Shown piece after piece: positions 52,620-61,859 of a stretch of 64,000 nucleotides of DNA; positions within the stretch are counted from its first letter, which is position 1; the number at the start of each line of letters is the position of its first letter. The notes under the pieces were generated by a model. That model saw nothing but the letters and a program-made list of their open reading frames with translations. It was not told the DNA's origin and searched no databases. Position numbers and translations under genes: made by a program. The stretch comes from Bradyrhizobium sp. Ai1a-2 (GTDB lineage: Bacteria > Pseudomonadota > Alphaproteobacteria > Rhizobiales > Xanthobacteraceae): positions 1-64,000 of the forward strand of contig NZ_AUEZ01000001.1 of the NCBI RefSeq assembly GCF_000426245.1, written 5' to 3'.

Positions 52620-53631
52620 TCAGCTCAGGCGCCGCAAGGTCGCCGAAGGACTCTCGCCGAACTTTGCGCGATAGGCACTTGCCATCCGGCTCAGATGGGT
52701 GAAGCCGAGATCGAAGGCGATGTCGACGACGCGCTCGTCCGGCCCTGCCGCCTTCAGTCGGGCATTGAGCCGGGCGAGCCGGATGTCCTGCAGCATCGCC
52801 GAGATGGTCGTCCCGAAATGACGGCGGAACCCGAGCTGCAATGTGCGAATGCCGACGCCGGCGGCGTCGGCAAGCTGCACGAGATCGAGCGGCTCATCAG
52901 CCTGGGCCTCGAGCCAGGCGCGCGCCCGCTTCAGCGTTGTCGGCTGCGTCTCGATACGGCCCTCGAAGATGGCGATGGTCCGGCTGAGGCTATGATGCTG
53001 TCCGTTGAGTAGCGCACTGAGCAATCGTTCCCGCCAATCGGCTGCCGCCAGGGGCGACAGGCGCTTTGTCGGACCAAGGCGCTCGGCGAGATCGACGAGA
53101 TCGCAGATTCGTGCCTGAAGCGCATGTCCAAACCGTGCGGTGAGGTCGACCGACGGATCGAACTCCACCGCTCTCGCCGACGTTCCCGCGAGCGGCCGCG
53201 CGATGTTCCACCAGCTTGCGATCGAGCAGCAGGATGAGTTGTGCGCAATCCTGTCGCCATGTCATCTGCGTCGGCACAGTCGGCGACAGCAGCGATGCCG
53301 CGGCACCCGGCGCAGTCGTCACTGCGCGCGCCGCGGTCCGTATCTCCGCGCAACCATGCAGCGGAATCTGCAGCAGGAAAAACCGGTCAAGGCAGCCGGG
53401 GTCGATCGAGACCGATCCGCCGTAGGCGACATAGTTCACCGAAAATCCGTCGAAGGCTGCGCAATTGTGCTGGGCGCTGAAATCGTTCTCCGAGTGGCCG
53501 GTCGGCTTCAGTTCATGCGGACAAAAAATCCGTCCGATCGCCTCTGCGGCGTCATCGACACTGGCGGTCGAGACGCGGGCGAAATCCGCAAGCCGGGTGT
53601 TGGCCAAGGCACCTGCGTTCATCGCAACCAC
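52620..53631 (-). pseudogene. AraC family regulator, frameshifted
   Basis: Two minus-strand frames give one protein. The N-terminal part (start 53631 GTG or 53622 ATG) carries an AraC-binding-like sensor domain: FCPHELKPTGHSENDFSAQ, FSVNYVAYGGSVSIDPG, VTTAPGAAASLLSPTVP. The continuation EFDPSVDLTARFG...LDLVQLADAAGVGIRTLQLGFRRHFGTTISAMLQDIRLARLNARL...VVDIAFDLGFTHLSRMASAYRAKFGESPS is the C-terminal double helix-turn-helix. The switch near 53168-53180 equals an extra base (for example in AGCGGTGGAGTTC). Intact domains on both sides suggest a recent event or sequencing error. Confidence 0.85.
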
Positions 53632-53876
53632 CGCCGAGTTGCTTGAGGTTTAAAATATCGGAAGCCTAATCCATCTCTCGGCGCGGGGAAACGCGGTTTC
53701 GGCGCGCAGCCTGCCCGATCGCTATGCGGGCCTTTGCTGAGCGCTTGGGCAGCGACAACTCCTCCTGCAGCGCAACATACGCCTGGCGGCAGCGGGATTC
53801 GTTTATCGGCTAGACAAGCCGTCGCTCTCACGACAGCCTGACGCATGCGGTGCAGTCCAGACATGGAGGTGGCGGA

Positions 53877-54326
53877 ATGGGTGCGCTCGAGAAAGGCATT
53901 ACGCGGAGCGGCACGGGCTACGGCGGCAAGACCTGGAATATCCTGGGGCAGGTCTATTTTCCCAAGGCGGTCACGGACTCGACCTTCGCATTCGAAACCA
54001 ACAGCGATCCCGGCCAGTTCGTGCCGGTGCACATCCATCCGACCCAGGACGAGTTCATCCTGGTGCAGGAGGGCACGCTCGACCTCAAGCTCGACGGCGT
54101 CTGGGTGAAAGCCGAGGCCGGCGACCTCGTGCGCATGCCGCGCGGCATCCCCCACGGCTATTTCAACAAGTCGGACAAGCCGGCGCGCGCGCTGTTCTGG
54201 GTCTCGCCGATGCAGAAGCTGGAGGCGCTGTTCGACAAGCTGCACAATCTGCAGGACCCCGCAGAAGTGGTCCGCATTTCCGCCGAGCACGAAGTGAATT
54301 TCCTGCCGCCGGAAGCCAACGACTGA
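53877..54326 (+). CDS. Cupin-domain protein
   Basis: A 149-residue single cupin (ATG 53877, GGAGGTGGCGGA upstream). Motif 1 is VPVHIHPTQDEFILVQEGTLDLKLDG with two His and a Glu as metal ligands; motif 2 is GDLVRMPRGIPHGYFNKSDKP. It has no signal peptide. The conserved metal ligands make a dioxygenase, isomerase or sugar-acid-binding role possible. It precedes a flavin monooxygenase gene by 117 bases and may share its pathway. Confidence 0.85.
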   Translation: MGALEKGITRSGTGYGGKTWNILGQVYFPKAVTDSTFAFETNSDPGQFVPVHIHPTQDEFILVQEGTLDLKLDGVWVKAEAGDLVRMPRGIPHGYFNKSDKPARALFWVSPMQKLEALFDKLHNLQDPAEVVRISAEHEVNFLPPEAND

Positions 54327-54443
54327 CCTTGCCCCGGTAGCGGGTCCGGCATCGGAAGCAGTGCGATTGCCGGGATCGTGTCCGGCGATGACGACAACGT
54401 ACGCGTACACTCCCACAGGTTGTTGATTCTCCGGAGCATCCAC

Positions 54444-55937
54444 ATGGTCAGGCAGAAGCATGTTTGCATCATCGGCGCCGGCGTTTCCGGGCTTGCCGCA
54501 GCCAAGGCGTTTTCCGAACGCGGACACAGGGTGATCATCGTCGAGCGCAGCGGCGATCTCGGTGGCGTGTGGGAGCCGGCGCGGTCCTATCCCGAGGTCC
54601 AGACCCAGAGCCCGAAGGATCTCTATCGCTACACCGACAAGGCGATGCCGGACTCGTATCCGGAATGGCCGAAGGGACCGCAGGTCTACGCTTACTTGCG
54701 CGACTATGCGCACGAGCATGGGCTCGACGATGCCGTGCGCTTCAACACCAGCGTCGTGGCGATGGATCGCCGCGCCGATGGCAAGGCGGGCTGGACGCTC
54801 ACGCTTCGCACCGGTGACGGCAGCGCAAACCATGAGGATTTTGATTTCGTCGCCGTCTGCACCGGCCAGTTCAACGAGCCGCAAACCCTCAGTCTTCCCG
54901 GCGAGGACGCGTTCAAGGGGCAGGGCGGCAAGATCCTGCATTCCTCGCAATATAACGATGCGGCAATGGCCAGGGGGCGCAGAGTGGTGGTGCTCGGCGG
55001 CTCGAAATCGGCGACCGACATTGCCGTCAACGCCGTCAACTCGGGCGCTGCAGAAGTTACCATCGTCTATCGCGAGCCGGTGTGGCGCATTCCGTATTTC
55101 GTCGGCGGCTTGGTCAACTTCAAGCGCATCCTCTACATCCGCGCGCAGGAGGAGATGTTTCCGGGCTGGGGCATCGGCCCGCTGTCGCGGCTCGCGCACA
55201 CATTGGCCAAGCCGCTGGTCTGGGCGAACTGGCGCGGGCTGGAGAGCCTCTTGAAGGTGCAGCTCAAGCTCAAGCAATGCGACATGGTGCCGAAGCAGCC
55301 GATCGAGGACGGCGTCAACTGTTCGGTGCCGATTGCAACTCCCGGCTTCTATCCGATGGTGGCGGACGGCCGCATCAAGGCGATCCGCGGCACCTTTGAT
55401 CATTATGATGGCGACAGCATCGTGATGAGCGGGGGCGAGCGCGTAGCGGCGGATGTGGTGGTGCTTGCGATCGGCTACAAAGTCGGCGTTCCGTTCCTGC
55501 CGGAGAACTACCGCAGCGAACTGGTCGAGCCCGACGGGCAGTATCGGCTCTATCGCCTGATCGCCAACCCGGATTTGCCGGACATGGGATTCGTCGGATT
55601 CAATTCCAGCTTCTGCACGGTGCTTTGCGCTGAACTGGCCGCCAATTGGCTGGTGCGGTACGCCGACGGCCAGCTTGCGCGGCAGCCGACCGCTGCCAAG
55701 ATGAAGGAGAACATCGCGATGATGCTTCACTTCAAACGTGTCGAACGGCCGGCGGCGGGCGTCTATGGTGGACTTTGCGTTGCGCCGTATCATTACCGCC
55801 ACTTCGACGAACTGCTGGCGGATATCGGCACGACTATCCGCCGGCGCAATCCGCTCGTCGAAAAGTTCACGCCGCCCGATGCCGATGCCTATGCGCGATT
55901 CCTTGCTTCAGCGCCGCACTATCACGCGGTGGCGTAA
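54444..55937 (+). CDS. Flavin-containing monooxygenase
   Basis: A 497-residue FAD/NADPH monooxygenase: CIIGAGVSGLAAAKAFSERGH (FAD), GDLGGVWEPARSYPEVQTQSPKDLYRYTD (FMO-type), VVLGGSKSATDIAVNAVNSGA (NADPH) and ADVVVLAIGYKVGVPFLPENY. A stretch around residues 230-280 (FVGGLVNFKRILYIRAQEEMFPGWG) lies between the two dinucleotide domains. CCGGAG is upstream. These enzymes oxygenate soft nucleophiles (N, S) or ketones. Its 3' end overlaps the convergent ABC gene by 16 bases. Confidence 0.92.
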   Translation: MVRQKHVCIIGAGVSGLAAAKAFSERGHRVIIVERSGDLGGVWEPARSYPEVQTQSPKDLYRYTDKAMPDSYPEWPKGPQVYAYLRDYAHEHGLDDAVRFNTSVVAMDRRADGKAGWTLTLRTGDGSANHEDFDFVAVCTGQFNEPQTLSLPGEDAFKGQGGKILHSSQYNDAAMARGRRVVVLGGSKSATDIAVNAVNSGAAEVTIVYREPVWRIPYFVGGLVNFKRILYIRAQEEMFPGWGIGPLSRLAHTLAKPLVWANWRGLESLLKVQLKLKQCDMVPKQPIEDGVNCSVPIATPGFYPMVADGRIKAIRGTFDHYDGDSIVMSGGERVAADVVVLAIGYKVGVPFLPENYRSELVEPDGQYRLYRLIANPDLPDMGFVGFNSSFCTVLCAELAANWLVRYADGQLARQPTAAKMKENIAMMLHFKRVERPAAGVYGGLCVAPYHYRHFDELLADIGTTIRRRNPLVEKFTPPDADAYARFLASAPHYHAVA

Positions 55938-57565
55938 GGACGGCCAGACTCCTCGCTCGGCGAGGTCCGGCCGGGCACGGCGGCAAGCAGCTCGCGCGTG
56001 TAGGGATGTTCGGGCGCCGCGAACAGCGCCGCTGCAGGCCTGAGCTCGACGATCTCGCCACGCTGCATCACCGCGATGCGGTCACAGATTTGCGCGGCGA
56101 CGCGCAGATCGTGGGTGATGAACAGCATCGATAGTCCAAGCCGCGCCTTGAGGTCTTCGAGCAGATTGAGGACCTGTGCCTGCACCGAGACGTCGAGCGC
56201 GGAGACCGCTTCGTCCGCGACCAAGATATCCGGCTCGAGCGCCAGCGCGCGGGCGATCCCGATGCGCTGGCGCTGGCCGCCGGAGAATTCGTGCGGAAAA
56301 CGGTCCATCGCATTGGCGTTGAGGCCGACCATCCCGAGCAGGTCGCGGGCGCGCTGCCGCGCCACATCAGGATCGGTACCATGCGCGATCGGCCCGTCCG
56401 CGATGATGTTGCCGACCTTGCGGCGCGGATTGAGCGAGGCAAACGGATCCTGGAAGATCATCTGGATGCGGCTGCGCTCCTTGCGCAGCTCCTTGCCGCC
56501 GATCGCGGTGAAGTCGGTATCGCCGAGGCGGACCGTGCCCTGGTCCGGCTCGATCAGGCGCATGACGAGGCGCGCGACCGAGGATTTTCCCGAACCGGAC
56601 TCGCCGACGAGGCCGAGCGTCTCGCCCTGCAGGATGTTGAAGTTGACGGCCTTGGCCGCCTGCACGCGGCGCTCCGGCTGGAACCAGCCGCCGCCGGAAA
56701 CATAGGTCTGGTCGAGGCCGATCACCTCGACCGCCTTGGGACGGTCGACAAGCGGAGCACGCTGCGGCGGCTCCATCGAGGGGACGGCGGCGAGCAGGGC
56801 GCGCGTATAGAGATGTTGTGGACGCTGCAGCACGGCATCGGCCGAGCCCTGTTCGACCACCTTGCCGTGCTGAAGCACGACCACGCGGTCGGCGATATCA
56901 GCGACGACGCCGAAATCGTGGGTGATGAACATCACCGCCATGTTGCGGCGGCGCTGCAGATCGCGGATCAGTTTCAGGATCTGCGCCTGCGTGGTGACGT
57001 CGAGCGCGGTGGTCGGTTCGTCCGCGACCAGCACCGCCGGCTCGAGCGCAAGCGCCATCGCTATCATTGCGCGCTGGCGCTGGCCGCCGGACAATTGGTG
57101 CGGATAGGCACGCACCGTGCGCTCGGGGTCGGGCAGGCCGACCTCGCGCAACAGATTGAGCGCCTTCTGCCGGCGCTCCTTCGGCGTCAGCAGATTGTGC
57201 GCCTCGAACATCTCGGCGATCTGGTCGCCGATCCGCATCAACGGATTGAGCGCCGTCATCGGCTCCTGGAACACCATGGCGATGTGACGGCCGCGCAGGC
57301 CGAGCCATTCGTCTTCGTCGAGCCGCAGCAGGTTCTGCCCCTCGAACAGGATCTCGCCGGCCTCGCGGCCGATCGTGTCGGGAAGCAGGCCCATCAAGGC
57401 GTGGGCGCACATCGACTTGCCGGAGCCGGACTCGCCGACCACGCAGAGGATCTCGCCGGGGACAAGGTTGAACGACACGCCGTCGACGGCGTAGTCGCGG
57501 TCGGCGCCGGGCGGCAGCGCGAGCTTGAGGTCCTTGATGACGACGACGGCTTTGCTCTTGGACAT
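55922..57565 (-). CDS. Dipeptide-type ABC transporter, fused double ATP-binding protein
   Basis: A 547-residue protein with two complete ATPase cassettes, i.e. a DppD-DppF fusion. First cassette: Walker A GESGSGKS, signature [19 protein letters not shown], Walker [13 protein letters not shown]. Second cassette (from about residue 280): [45 protein letters not shown]. Note the second Walker B reads DEAVSALD rather than DEPTSALD. It energises the oligopeptide/dipeptide permease formed by the two genes upstream. No binding protein is encoded in the window, and its 3' end overlaps the FMO gene. Confidence 0.93.
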   Translation of the reverse strand: MSKSKAVVVIKDLKLALPPGADRDYAVDGVSFNLVPGEILCVVGESGSGKSMCAHALMGLLPDTIGREAGEILFEGQNLLRLDEDEWLGLRGRHIAMVFQEPMTALNPLMRIGDQIAEMFEAHNLLTPKERRQKALNLLREVGLPDPERTVRAYPHQLSGGQRQRAMIAMALALEPAVLVADEPTTALDVTTQAQILKLIRDLQRRRNMAVMFITHDFGVVADIADRVVVLQHGKVVEQGSADAVLQRPQHLYTRALLAAVPSMEPPQRAPLVDRPKAVEVIGLDQTYVSGGGWFQPERRVQAAKAVNFNILQGETLGLVGESGSGKSSVARLVMRLIEPDQGTVRLGDTDFTAIGGKELRKERSRIQMIFQDPFASLNPRRKVGNIIADGPIAHGTDPDVARQRARDLLGMVGLNANAMDRFPHEFSGGQRQRIGIARALALEPDILVADEAVSALDVSVQAQVLNLLEDLKARLGLSMLFITHDLRVAAQICDRIAVMQRGEIVELRPAAALFAAPEHPYTRELLAAVPGRTSPSEESGRPYATA

Positions 57566-57567
57566 GC

Positions 57568-58407
57568 TCAGCGCCCATCCTTGTTGAGGCGCGGATTGAG
57601 CGCATCGTTGAGGCCTTCGCCGATCAGGTTCAGCGCCAGCACCGAAACCAGGATGGCGATGCCCGGAAACACCGTGATCCACCAGGCCTGCCGGATCACT
57701 GTGCGGCCGGCGCCGACCATGTAGCCCCATGACATCAGATTGGGATCGCCGAGGCCGAGGAAGGAGAGCGAGGACTCCAGCAGGATTGCGGTCGCCACCA
57801 TCAGCGAAGCCAGCACGATGACCGGCGAGAGCGCGTTGGGAAGGATCTCGCGCCAGATGATCCAGCTATGGCTCTGTCCGGTGACGATCGCGGCCTGGAC
57901 ATATTCGCGCGTGCGCAGCGACAGCACTTCGCCGCGCACCAGCCGCGCCACCGGCGGCCAGCTCACGATCGCGATCGCCAGCACGATTGAAATGATCGAT
58001 GGCTGCATGATCGCCACCAGCACGATCGCGAGCGCGAAGCTCGGCACGGTCTGGAAGAACTCGGTGAAACGCATCAGGGCATCGCCGATCCGGCCGCCGA
58101 AATAGCCGGCGAGGGCGCCGACGGGAATGCCGACGGCAAGCGCCGCGAGCGTCGAGACCAATCCGACCAACAGCGAGACGCGCGCGCCATAGATGATGCC
58201 GGCGAACACGTCGCGGCCGAGTGCGTCGGTGCCGAGCGGCAGGCCTGACATCGTGAACGGCGGCAGGAACGGCCGCTGCACCATGCGCCAGGGCGAATTC
58301 GGGAAGATCATCGGCCCGAACAGCGCGACCGCAATCGCAATCAGCAGAATGATCGAGCCGATCAATCCGCCGGGATTGCGCAGCAATAGCTTCCAGAACC
58401 GCTTCAT
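57568..58407 (-). CDS. Dipeptide-type ABC transporter permease (DppC-like)
   Basis: A 279-residue permease with an N-terminal OppC-type cytoplasmic leader helix (MKRFWKLLLRNPGGLIGSIILLIAIAVALFGPMIF) and GTDALGRDVFAGIIYGARVSLLVG, the DppC hallmark. Membrane loop with VAAIV..., here EYVQAAIVTGQSHSWIIWREILPNALSPVIV. Overlaps the DppB-like gene by 4 nt (58404-58407) and precedes the ATPase gene by 2 bases, so all three are one operon. Confidence 0.93.
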   Translation of the reverse strand: MKRFWKLLLRNPGGLIGSIILLIAIAVALFGPMIFPNSPWRMVQRPFLPPFTMSGLPLGTDALGRDVFAGIIYGARVSLLVGLVSTLAALAVGIPVGALAGYFGGRIGDALMRFTEFFQTVPSFALAIVLVAIMQPSIISIVLAIAIVSWPPVARLVRGEVLSLRTREYVQAAIVTGQSHSWIIWREILPNALSPVIVLASLMVATAILLESSLSFLGLGDPNLMSWGYMVGAGRTVIRQAWWITVFPGIAILVSVLALNLIGEGLNDALNPRLNKDGR

Positions 58408-59375
58408 GCCGCAACCTCGATGCGCGGATCGACCGAGCGGTAGATCAGGTCGGTGATCAGGTTGAACGCCAGCACCATCGCCGAGCAGACGACGAAGACA
58501 CCGAGCAGGAGGTTGTAGTCGCGCTGCAGCAGCGCGTCGTACATCAGCCGGCCGATGCCGGGCCAGGCGAACACGGTCTCGGTCAACACGGCGCCGCCGA
58601 CCAGCGTGCCCGCCTGCAGGCCCGCCAGCGTCACCACCGGCAGCAGCGCGTTGCGCAATACGTGGCGGCGCTGGATCACCGCGTCGCGCAGGCCCTTGGC
58701 GCGCGCGGTCTTGACGAAATCGAGCCGCTTCACTTCCAGCATCGAGGCGCGCGTCATGCGGGTGTAGGTCGCCATGAAGAACAGGCCGATCGTCATCGCC
58801 GGCAGGATCAGATGCGCGCCGACGTCGAGCACATGAGCGAAGCCAGTGTAGTTGGCGCCGACCGTCTCGTAGCCGAAGCTCGGTAGCCAATCCATCGCCA
58901 CCGAGAACAAGAGGATCGCCATCAGCGCCACCCAGAACAGTGGCGTGGCGTAGAAGATCAGCGCCAATACCGTGATCGCGGTATCGGCCCAGGTGCCCGC
59001 CCGGCGCGCCGCCAATGTTCCGAACAGCACGCCTGATAGCAGCGAGATCGCAAACGCCGTGCCGGTCAGCAGCAGCGTCGCCGGCAATCGCTCGAGGATC
59101 AATTGCGATACCGGTGCCTGCTGGCGGAACGAGAAACCGAGGTCGAGGGTGGCGATGCCCTTTACATAGCGATAGAGCTGCACGGGCAATGGCTGATCGA
59201 GTCCGAATTTTTCGCGGAGTTGCGCGACGAAGAGCTGATCGCTGGCGCCGGCTTCGCCTGCCATCACCATCGCGGGGTCGCCGGGCGCGAGCCGGATCAG
59301 GAAGAAGTTCATGACGACGATCGCGAGCAGCACGACGATCGCCTTCATAATTCGTTGCGTGATGAATGCGAGCAT
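58404..59375 (-). CDS. Dipeptide-type ABC transporter permease (DppB-like)
   Basis: A 323-residue, six-helix permease starting MLAFITQRIMKAIVVLLAIVVMNFFLIRLAPGDPA, the OppB/DppB opening. The conserved cytoplasmic loop is DFVKTARAKGLRDAVIQRRHVLRNALLPVVTLAG. It is the first gene of the operon. The usual periplasmic binding protein gene is missing next to it; an HDAC-like gene lies divergently 225 bases away. Confidence 0.93.
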   Translation of the reverse strand: MLAFITQRIMKAIVVLLAIVVMNFFLIRLAPGDPAMVMAGEAGASDQLFVAQLREKFGLDQPLPVQLYRYVKGIATLDLGFSFRQQAPVSQLILERLPATLLLTGTAFAISLLSGVLFGTLAARRAGTWADTAITVLALIFYATPLFWVALMAILLFSVAMDWLPSFGYETVGANYTGFAHVLDVGAHLILPAMTIGLFFMATYTRMTRASMLEVKRLDFVKTARAKGLRDAVIQRRHVLRNALLPVVTLAGLQAGTLVGGAVLTETVFAWPGIGRLMYDALLQRDYNLLLGVFVVCSAMVLAFNLITDLIYRSVDPRIEVAA

Positions 59376-59600
59376 CGGAACCTTTCAGCTCGTTCGGGAG
59401 ATGACACAGCCGTGGGCCAGGGAGGCGGTCATCGCTGGCGATTCAACGGGTCTGACCTGGAGGGGCAAGGTTAAACTCTCGGCAGTCGGCGCTTAAGGAA
59501 TGAACAGCAGCATGGGCATCCCTTTCGCAACCGGGCCGCTTTGCGATTCCACCGGTTCTATGCAAGGGATGTTCCTGTCGCCAATGATGGGAGCCTCCTC

Positions 59601-60626
59601 GTGAAGGCCGTCTATACCGAACTGCATCGCAGCCATGATCCGCAATTCTTCCTGGTCCGCGGCGTCGTCAAGCGCACCACCGAGCAACCCGAGCGCGCTG
59701 ACCGGCTGCTGGCAGGGTTGAAGGCGGGCAAGCATCAACTGATCGAGCCGACCGTATTCGGGCAAGGGCCGCGGGCGCGGGTGCACAGCGCCGAATACCT
59801 CAACTTTCTCGCGGAAGCCTGGGACGCCTGGTCGGCGCTCGGCGATTCCGGCTCCGAGATGATCGCCAACATCCACCCGGTGCGTAACGCCGCCACCTAT
59901 CCGACCCATATCGTCGGCCGGCTCGGCTGGCATACTGCCGATACCGGCTGTCCGATCGGGCCGGGCACCTGGGCCGCCGCTTGTGCTGCGACCGATGTCG
60001 CCGCGACCGCGGCGCAGATGGTGATGGAGGGCGAGGACGCCGTCTACGCGCTGTGCCGTCCGCCCGGTCATCACGCCTATCGCGATATCGCCGGCGGCTT
60101 CTGCTTCCTCAACAACAGCGCGGTTGCGGCCGCGCATCTGCGGCTGACGCATGAGCGAGTCGCGATCCTCGACGTCGATGTCCATCATGGCAATGGCACG
60201 CAGGGCATCTTCTACGAGCGGCCGGACGTGCTGACGGTGTCGATCCATGCGGATCCGGCCTCGTTCTATCCGTTTGTCTGGGGCTACGCGCACGAGCGCG
60301 GCGCGGGGCCCGGGCTCGGCACCAATCTCAACATTCCGCTGCCGATCGGCACCGGCGACGACGGCTACCTCAAGGCGCTTGCAACGGCGCAGAGGACGAT
60401 CGAAGCTTTCGCGCCCGGCGCACTCGTCGTCGCCCTCGGCCTCGATGCCTCGGAACACGATCCGCTGGCGGGCCTTGCCGTCACCACGGAAGGATTCCGC
60501 CGCATCGGCGCCGCGATCGCGCGGATCGGCCTGCCGACCGTGTTCGTGCAGGAGGGCGGCTATCTCTCCGATATCCTCGGCGCCAATTTGACCGCGGTGC
60601 TCGGCGGGTTTGAAGCGGCGCGGTGA
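59601..60626 (+). CDS. Histone deacetylase-like (acetylpolyamine amidohydrolase) protein
   Basis: A 341-residue zinc deacetylase. The GTG at 59601 with GGGAG seven bases before it yields MKAVYTELHRSHDPQFFLVRG, typical for bacterial acetylpolyamine amidohydrolases; an upstream TTG at 59541 would add 20 residues. The catalytic HH is in CRPPGHHAYRDIAGGFCFLNN, the zinc Asp/His in ILDVDVHHGNGTQGIFY and the second Asp in LGLDASEHDPLAG. The family removes acetyl groups from polyamines or other amines. It is divergent from a peptide-type ABC transporter, so acetylated amines or peptides are a possible link. Confidence 0.92.
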   Translation: MKAVYTELHRSHDPQFFLVRGVVKRTTEQPERADRLLAGLKAGKHQLIEPTVFGQGPRARVHSAEYLNFLAEAWDAWSALGDSGSEMIANIHPVRNAATYPTHIVGRLGWHTADTGCPIGPGTWAAACAATDVAATAAQMVMEGEDAVYALCRPPGHHAYRDIAGGFCFLNNSAVAAAHLRLTHERVAILDVDVHHGNGTQGIFYERPDVLTVSIHADPASFYPFVWGYAHERGAGPGLGTNLNIPLPIGTGDDGYLKALATAQRTIEAFAPGALVVALGLDASEHDPLAGLAVTTEGFRRIGAAIARIGLPTVFVQEGGYLSDILGANLTAVLGGFEAAR

Positions 60627-60638
60627 GGGGGATTCGTA

Positions 60639-60717
60639 GGATGGGTAGAGCGCAGCGAAACCCATCGCGATGGAGCAAGCGGCGCGAATGATGGGTTTCG
60701 CTGCGCTCTACCCATCC
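60639..60717. repeat. Dispersed long palindrome (family B, copy 2)
   Basis: Perfect 27-bp arms (60639-60665 and 60691-60717) with a 25-base loop; almost the same arm sequence as at 5826-5911 (GGGTAGAGCGCAGCGAAACC versus GAGCGAAGCGAAACC). It lies between the convergent HDAC-like and TetR genes. Confidence 0.9.
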
Positions 60718-60771
60718 GACGCTGCCGAGGGGATATGTCCGAGTACGCGGCTCTCGCAATGACGGCGAAAA

Positions 60772-61407
60772 TTAGCGGCCTTGCTCCGCCGCCTTGATCG
60801 CGAGGGACAGGCTCAGCTTGATCTGGGCGACCATGTCGTCGAGCAGGTCTTCGCGCGTGGTTTCGGCGAGCTGGCCGGTGAGCAGACCCTGCTCGGCGAG
60901 CATGATGACGCCGTGCAGCGCGGCCCAGATCTGCAGCGCGTGGCGCTCCCGCAGGAGGCCGATGGCGGGCGACTCCAATGCTTCCAAGAGCAGGCCGAAC
61001 GTCTCCATGGCGGCACTGTGCAGCTCGCTGTCCTTTGGCGAGCAGGCCATCACGCGCGAGGCGAACATCAGGCGGTAGATGCCGTGGCGGCGCTGGCCGA
61101 AGGCGAGGGCGGCTTGCGCGAAGCGTGAGATTTTTGTCCGCTTCGATGGTTCGTCGATCGCGTCGCGCAGCGTCGTGTTGAACTGGCGAAAGGCTTCCGC
61201 CGCGACGGCCGACAGAAGCGCGTCGCGATCGGCGAAATGCCGGTACGGAGCGGGCTGCGAGACGCGGAGTTTCTTGGCAAGTGCGCTGATGTTGATGGCC
61301 TCGGGGCCGCCGAGTTCCGCTTCTTGCAGCGCAGCGCGCACCAGGGCGTCGCGGAGGTCGCCATGGTGATAGGCGTTTTGCGGCTTGCGAGCGAGGCGTG
61401 TTCCCAT
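60772..61407 (-). CDS. TetR family transcriptional regulator
   Basis: A 211-residue repressor starting MGTRLARKPQNAYHHGDLRDALVRAA. The DNA-binding helix-turn-helix is INISALAKKLRVSQPAPYRHFADRDALLSAVA (about residues 35-65), and the C-terminal ligand domain is of the TetR_C type (MLAEQGLLTGQLAETTREDLLDDMVAQIKLSL). It is divergent from the ferredoxin-P450 genes and probably controls them; TAATGTGA repeats lie in the shared promoter region. Confidence 0.92.
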   Translation of the reverse strand: MGTRLARKPQNAYHHGDLRDALVRAALQEAELGGPEAINISALAKKLRVSQPAPYRHFADRDALLSAVAAEAFRQFNTTLRDAIDEPSKRTKISRFAQAALAFGQRRHGIYRLMFASRVMACSPKDSELHSAAMETFGLLLEALESPAIGLLRERHALQIWAALHGVIMLAEQGLLTGQLAETTREDLLDDMVAQIKLSLSLAIKAAEQGR

Positions 61408-61409
61408 CT

Positions 61410-61478
61410 TAATGTGATAGGCTATAACTTTTTGCTTGACAGCACAACCGGACCGCGAATGTAATAGCTCTAATGTGA
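61410..61478. promoter_or_regulatory. Divergent promoter region with TAATGTGA repeats
   Basis: TAATGTGA at 61410-61417 and 61471-61478. Between them TTGACA (61436-61441), an 18-base spacer, then TGTAAT (61460-61465) forms a good sigma-70-type promoter for the plus-strand ferredoxin-P450 genes. The flanking repeats could be TetR contact sites. Confidence 0.5.
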
Positions 61479-61581
61479 GACGCGGCCGAAGCAAGTTGCG
61501 TCCGCCGAGAAGCCGAGGAACGCCAGTCCGCGCATCGAGCCCAGCGCATCGATGCTGCGCGCGGCAGAGGGAAGCGCCCGC

Positions 61582-61791
61582 ATGTCCGGAAAGCTGAAGA
61601 TTCACGTCGACCAGGACAGGTGTCAGGGACACGCGCGCTGCAAGGCGCTCGCGCCCGAACTGTTCGATCTCGACGAATACGGCAATGCCCATGAGCACGG
61701 CGAGGGCCGTGTGCCTGAGGGCCTCGAAGACAAGGCCTATCTCGCCCAGACCAACTGCCCGGAATTCGCGATCGAAGTCATCGAGGAGTGA
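61582..61791 (+). CDS. [3Fe-4S]-type ferredoxin
   Basis: A 69-residue ferredoxin: IHVDQDRCQGHARCKALAPELFDLDEYG, with CxxHxxC (His replacing the second Cys of a 4Fe cluster) and a third Cys in TNCPEFAI. This is the pattern of P450-partner ferredoxins that hold a 3Fe-4S cluster. It lies 68 bases before a cytochrome P450 gene and is almost certainly its electron donor. No dedicated ferredoxin reductase is seen in the window. Confidence 0.93.
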   Translation: MSGKLKIHVDQDRCQGHARCKALAPELFDLDEYGNAHEHGEGRVPEGLEDKAYLAQTNCPEFAIEVIEE

Positions 61792-61859
61792 GGCGTGCAG
61801 TCGAGCCGCCGCCTTCATCCACACTCGATCTGAACGAACACAGCGGAAGGAAACTGCCG

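Noticed and set aside
53619..55802. Minus-strand open frame of 727 codons
   Set aside because: Antisense to the cupin and flavin monooxygenase genes, both with clear motifs.
56291..57724. Plus-strand open frame of 477 codons
   Set aside because: Antisense to the double ATPase gene whose Walker and signature motifs are intact.
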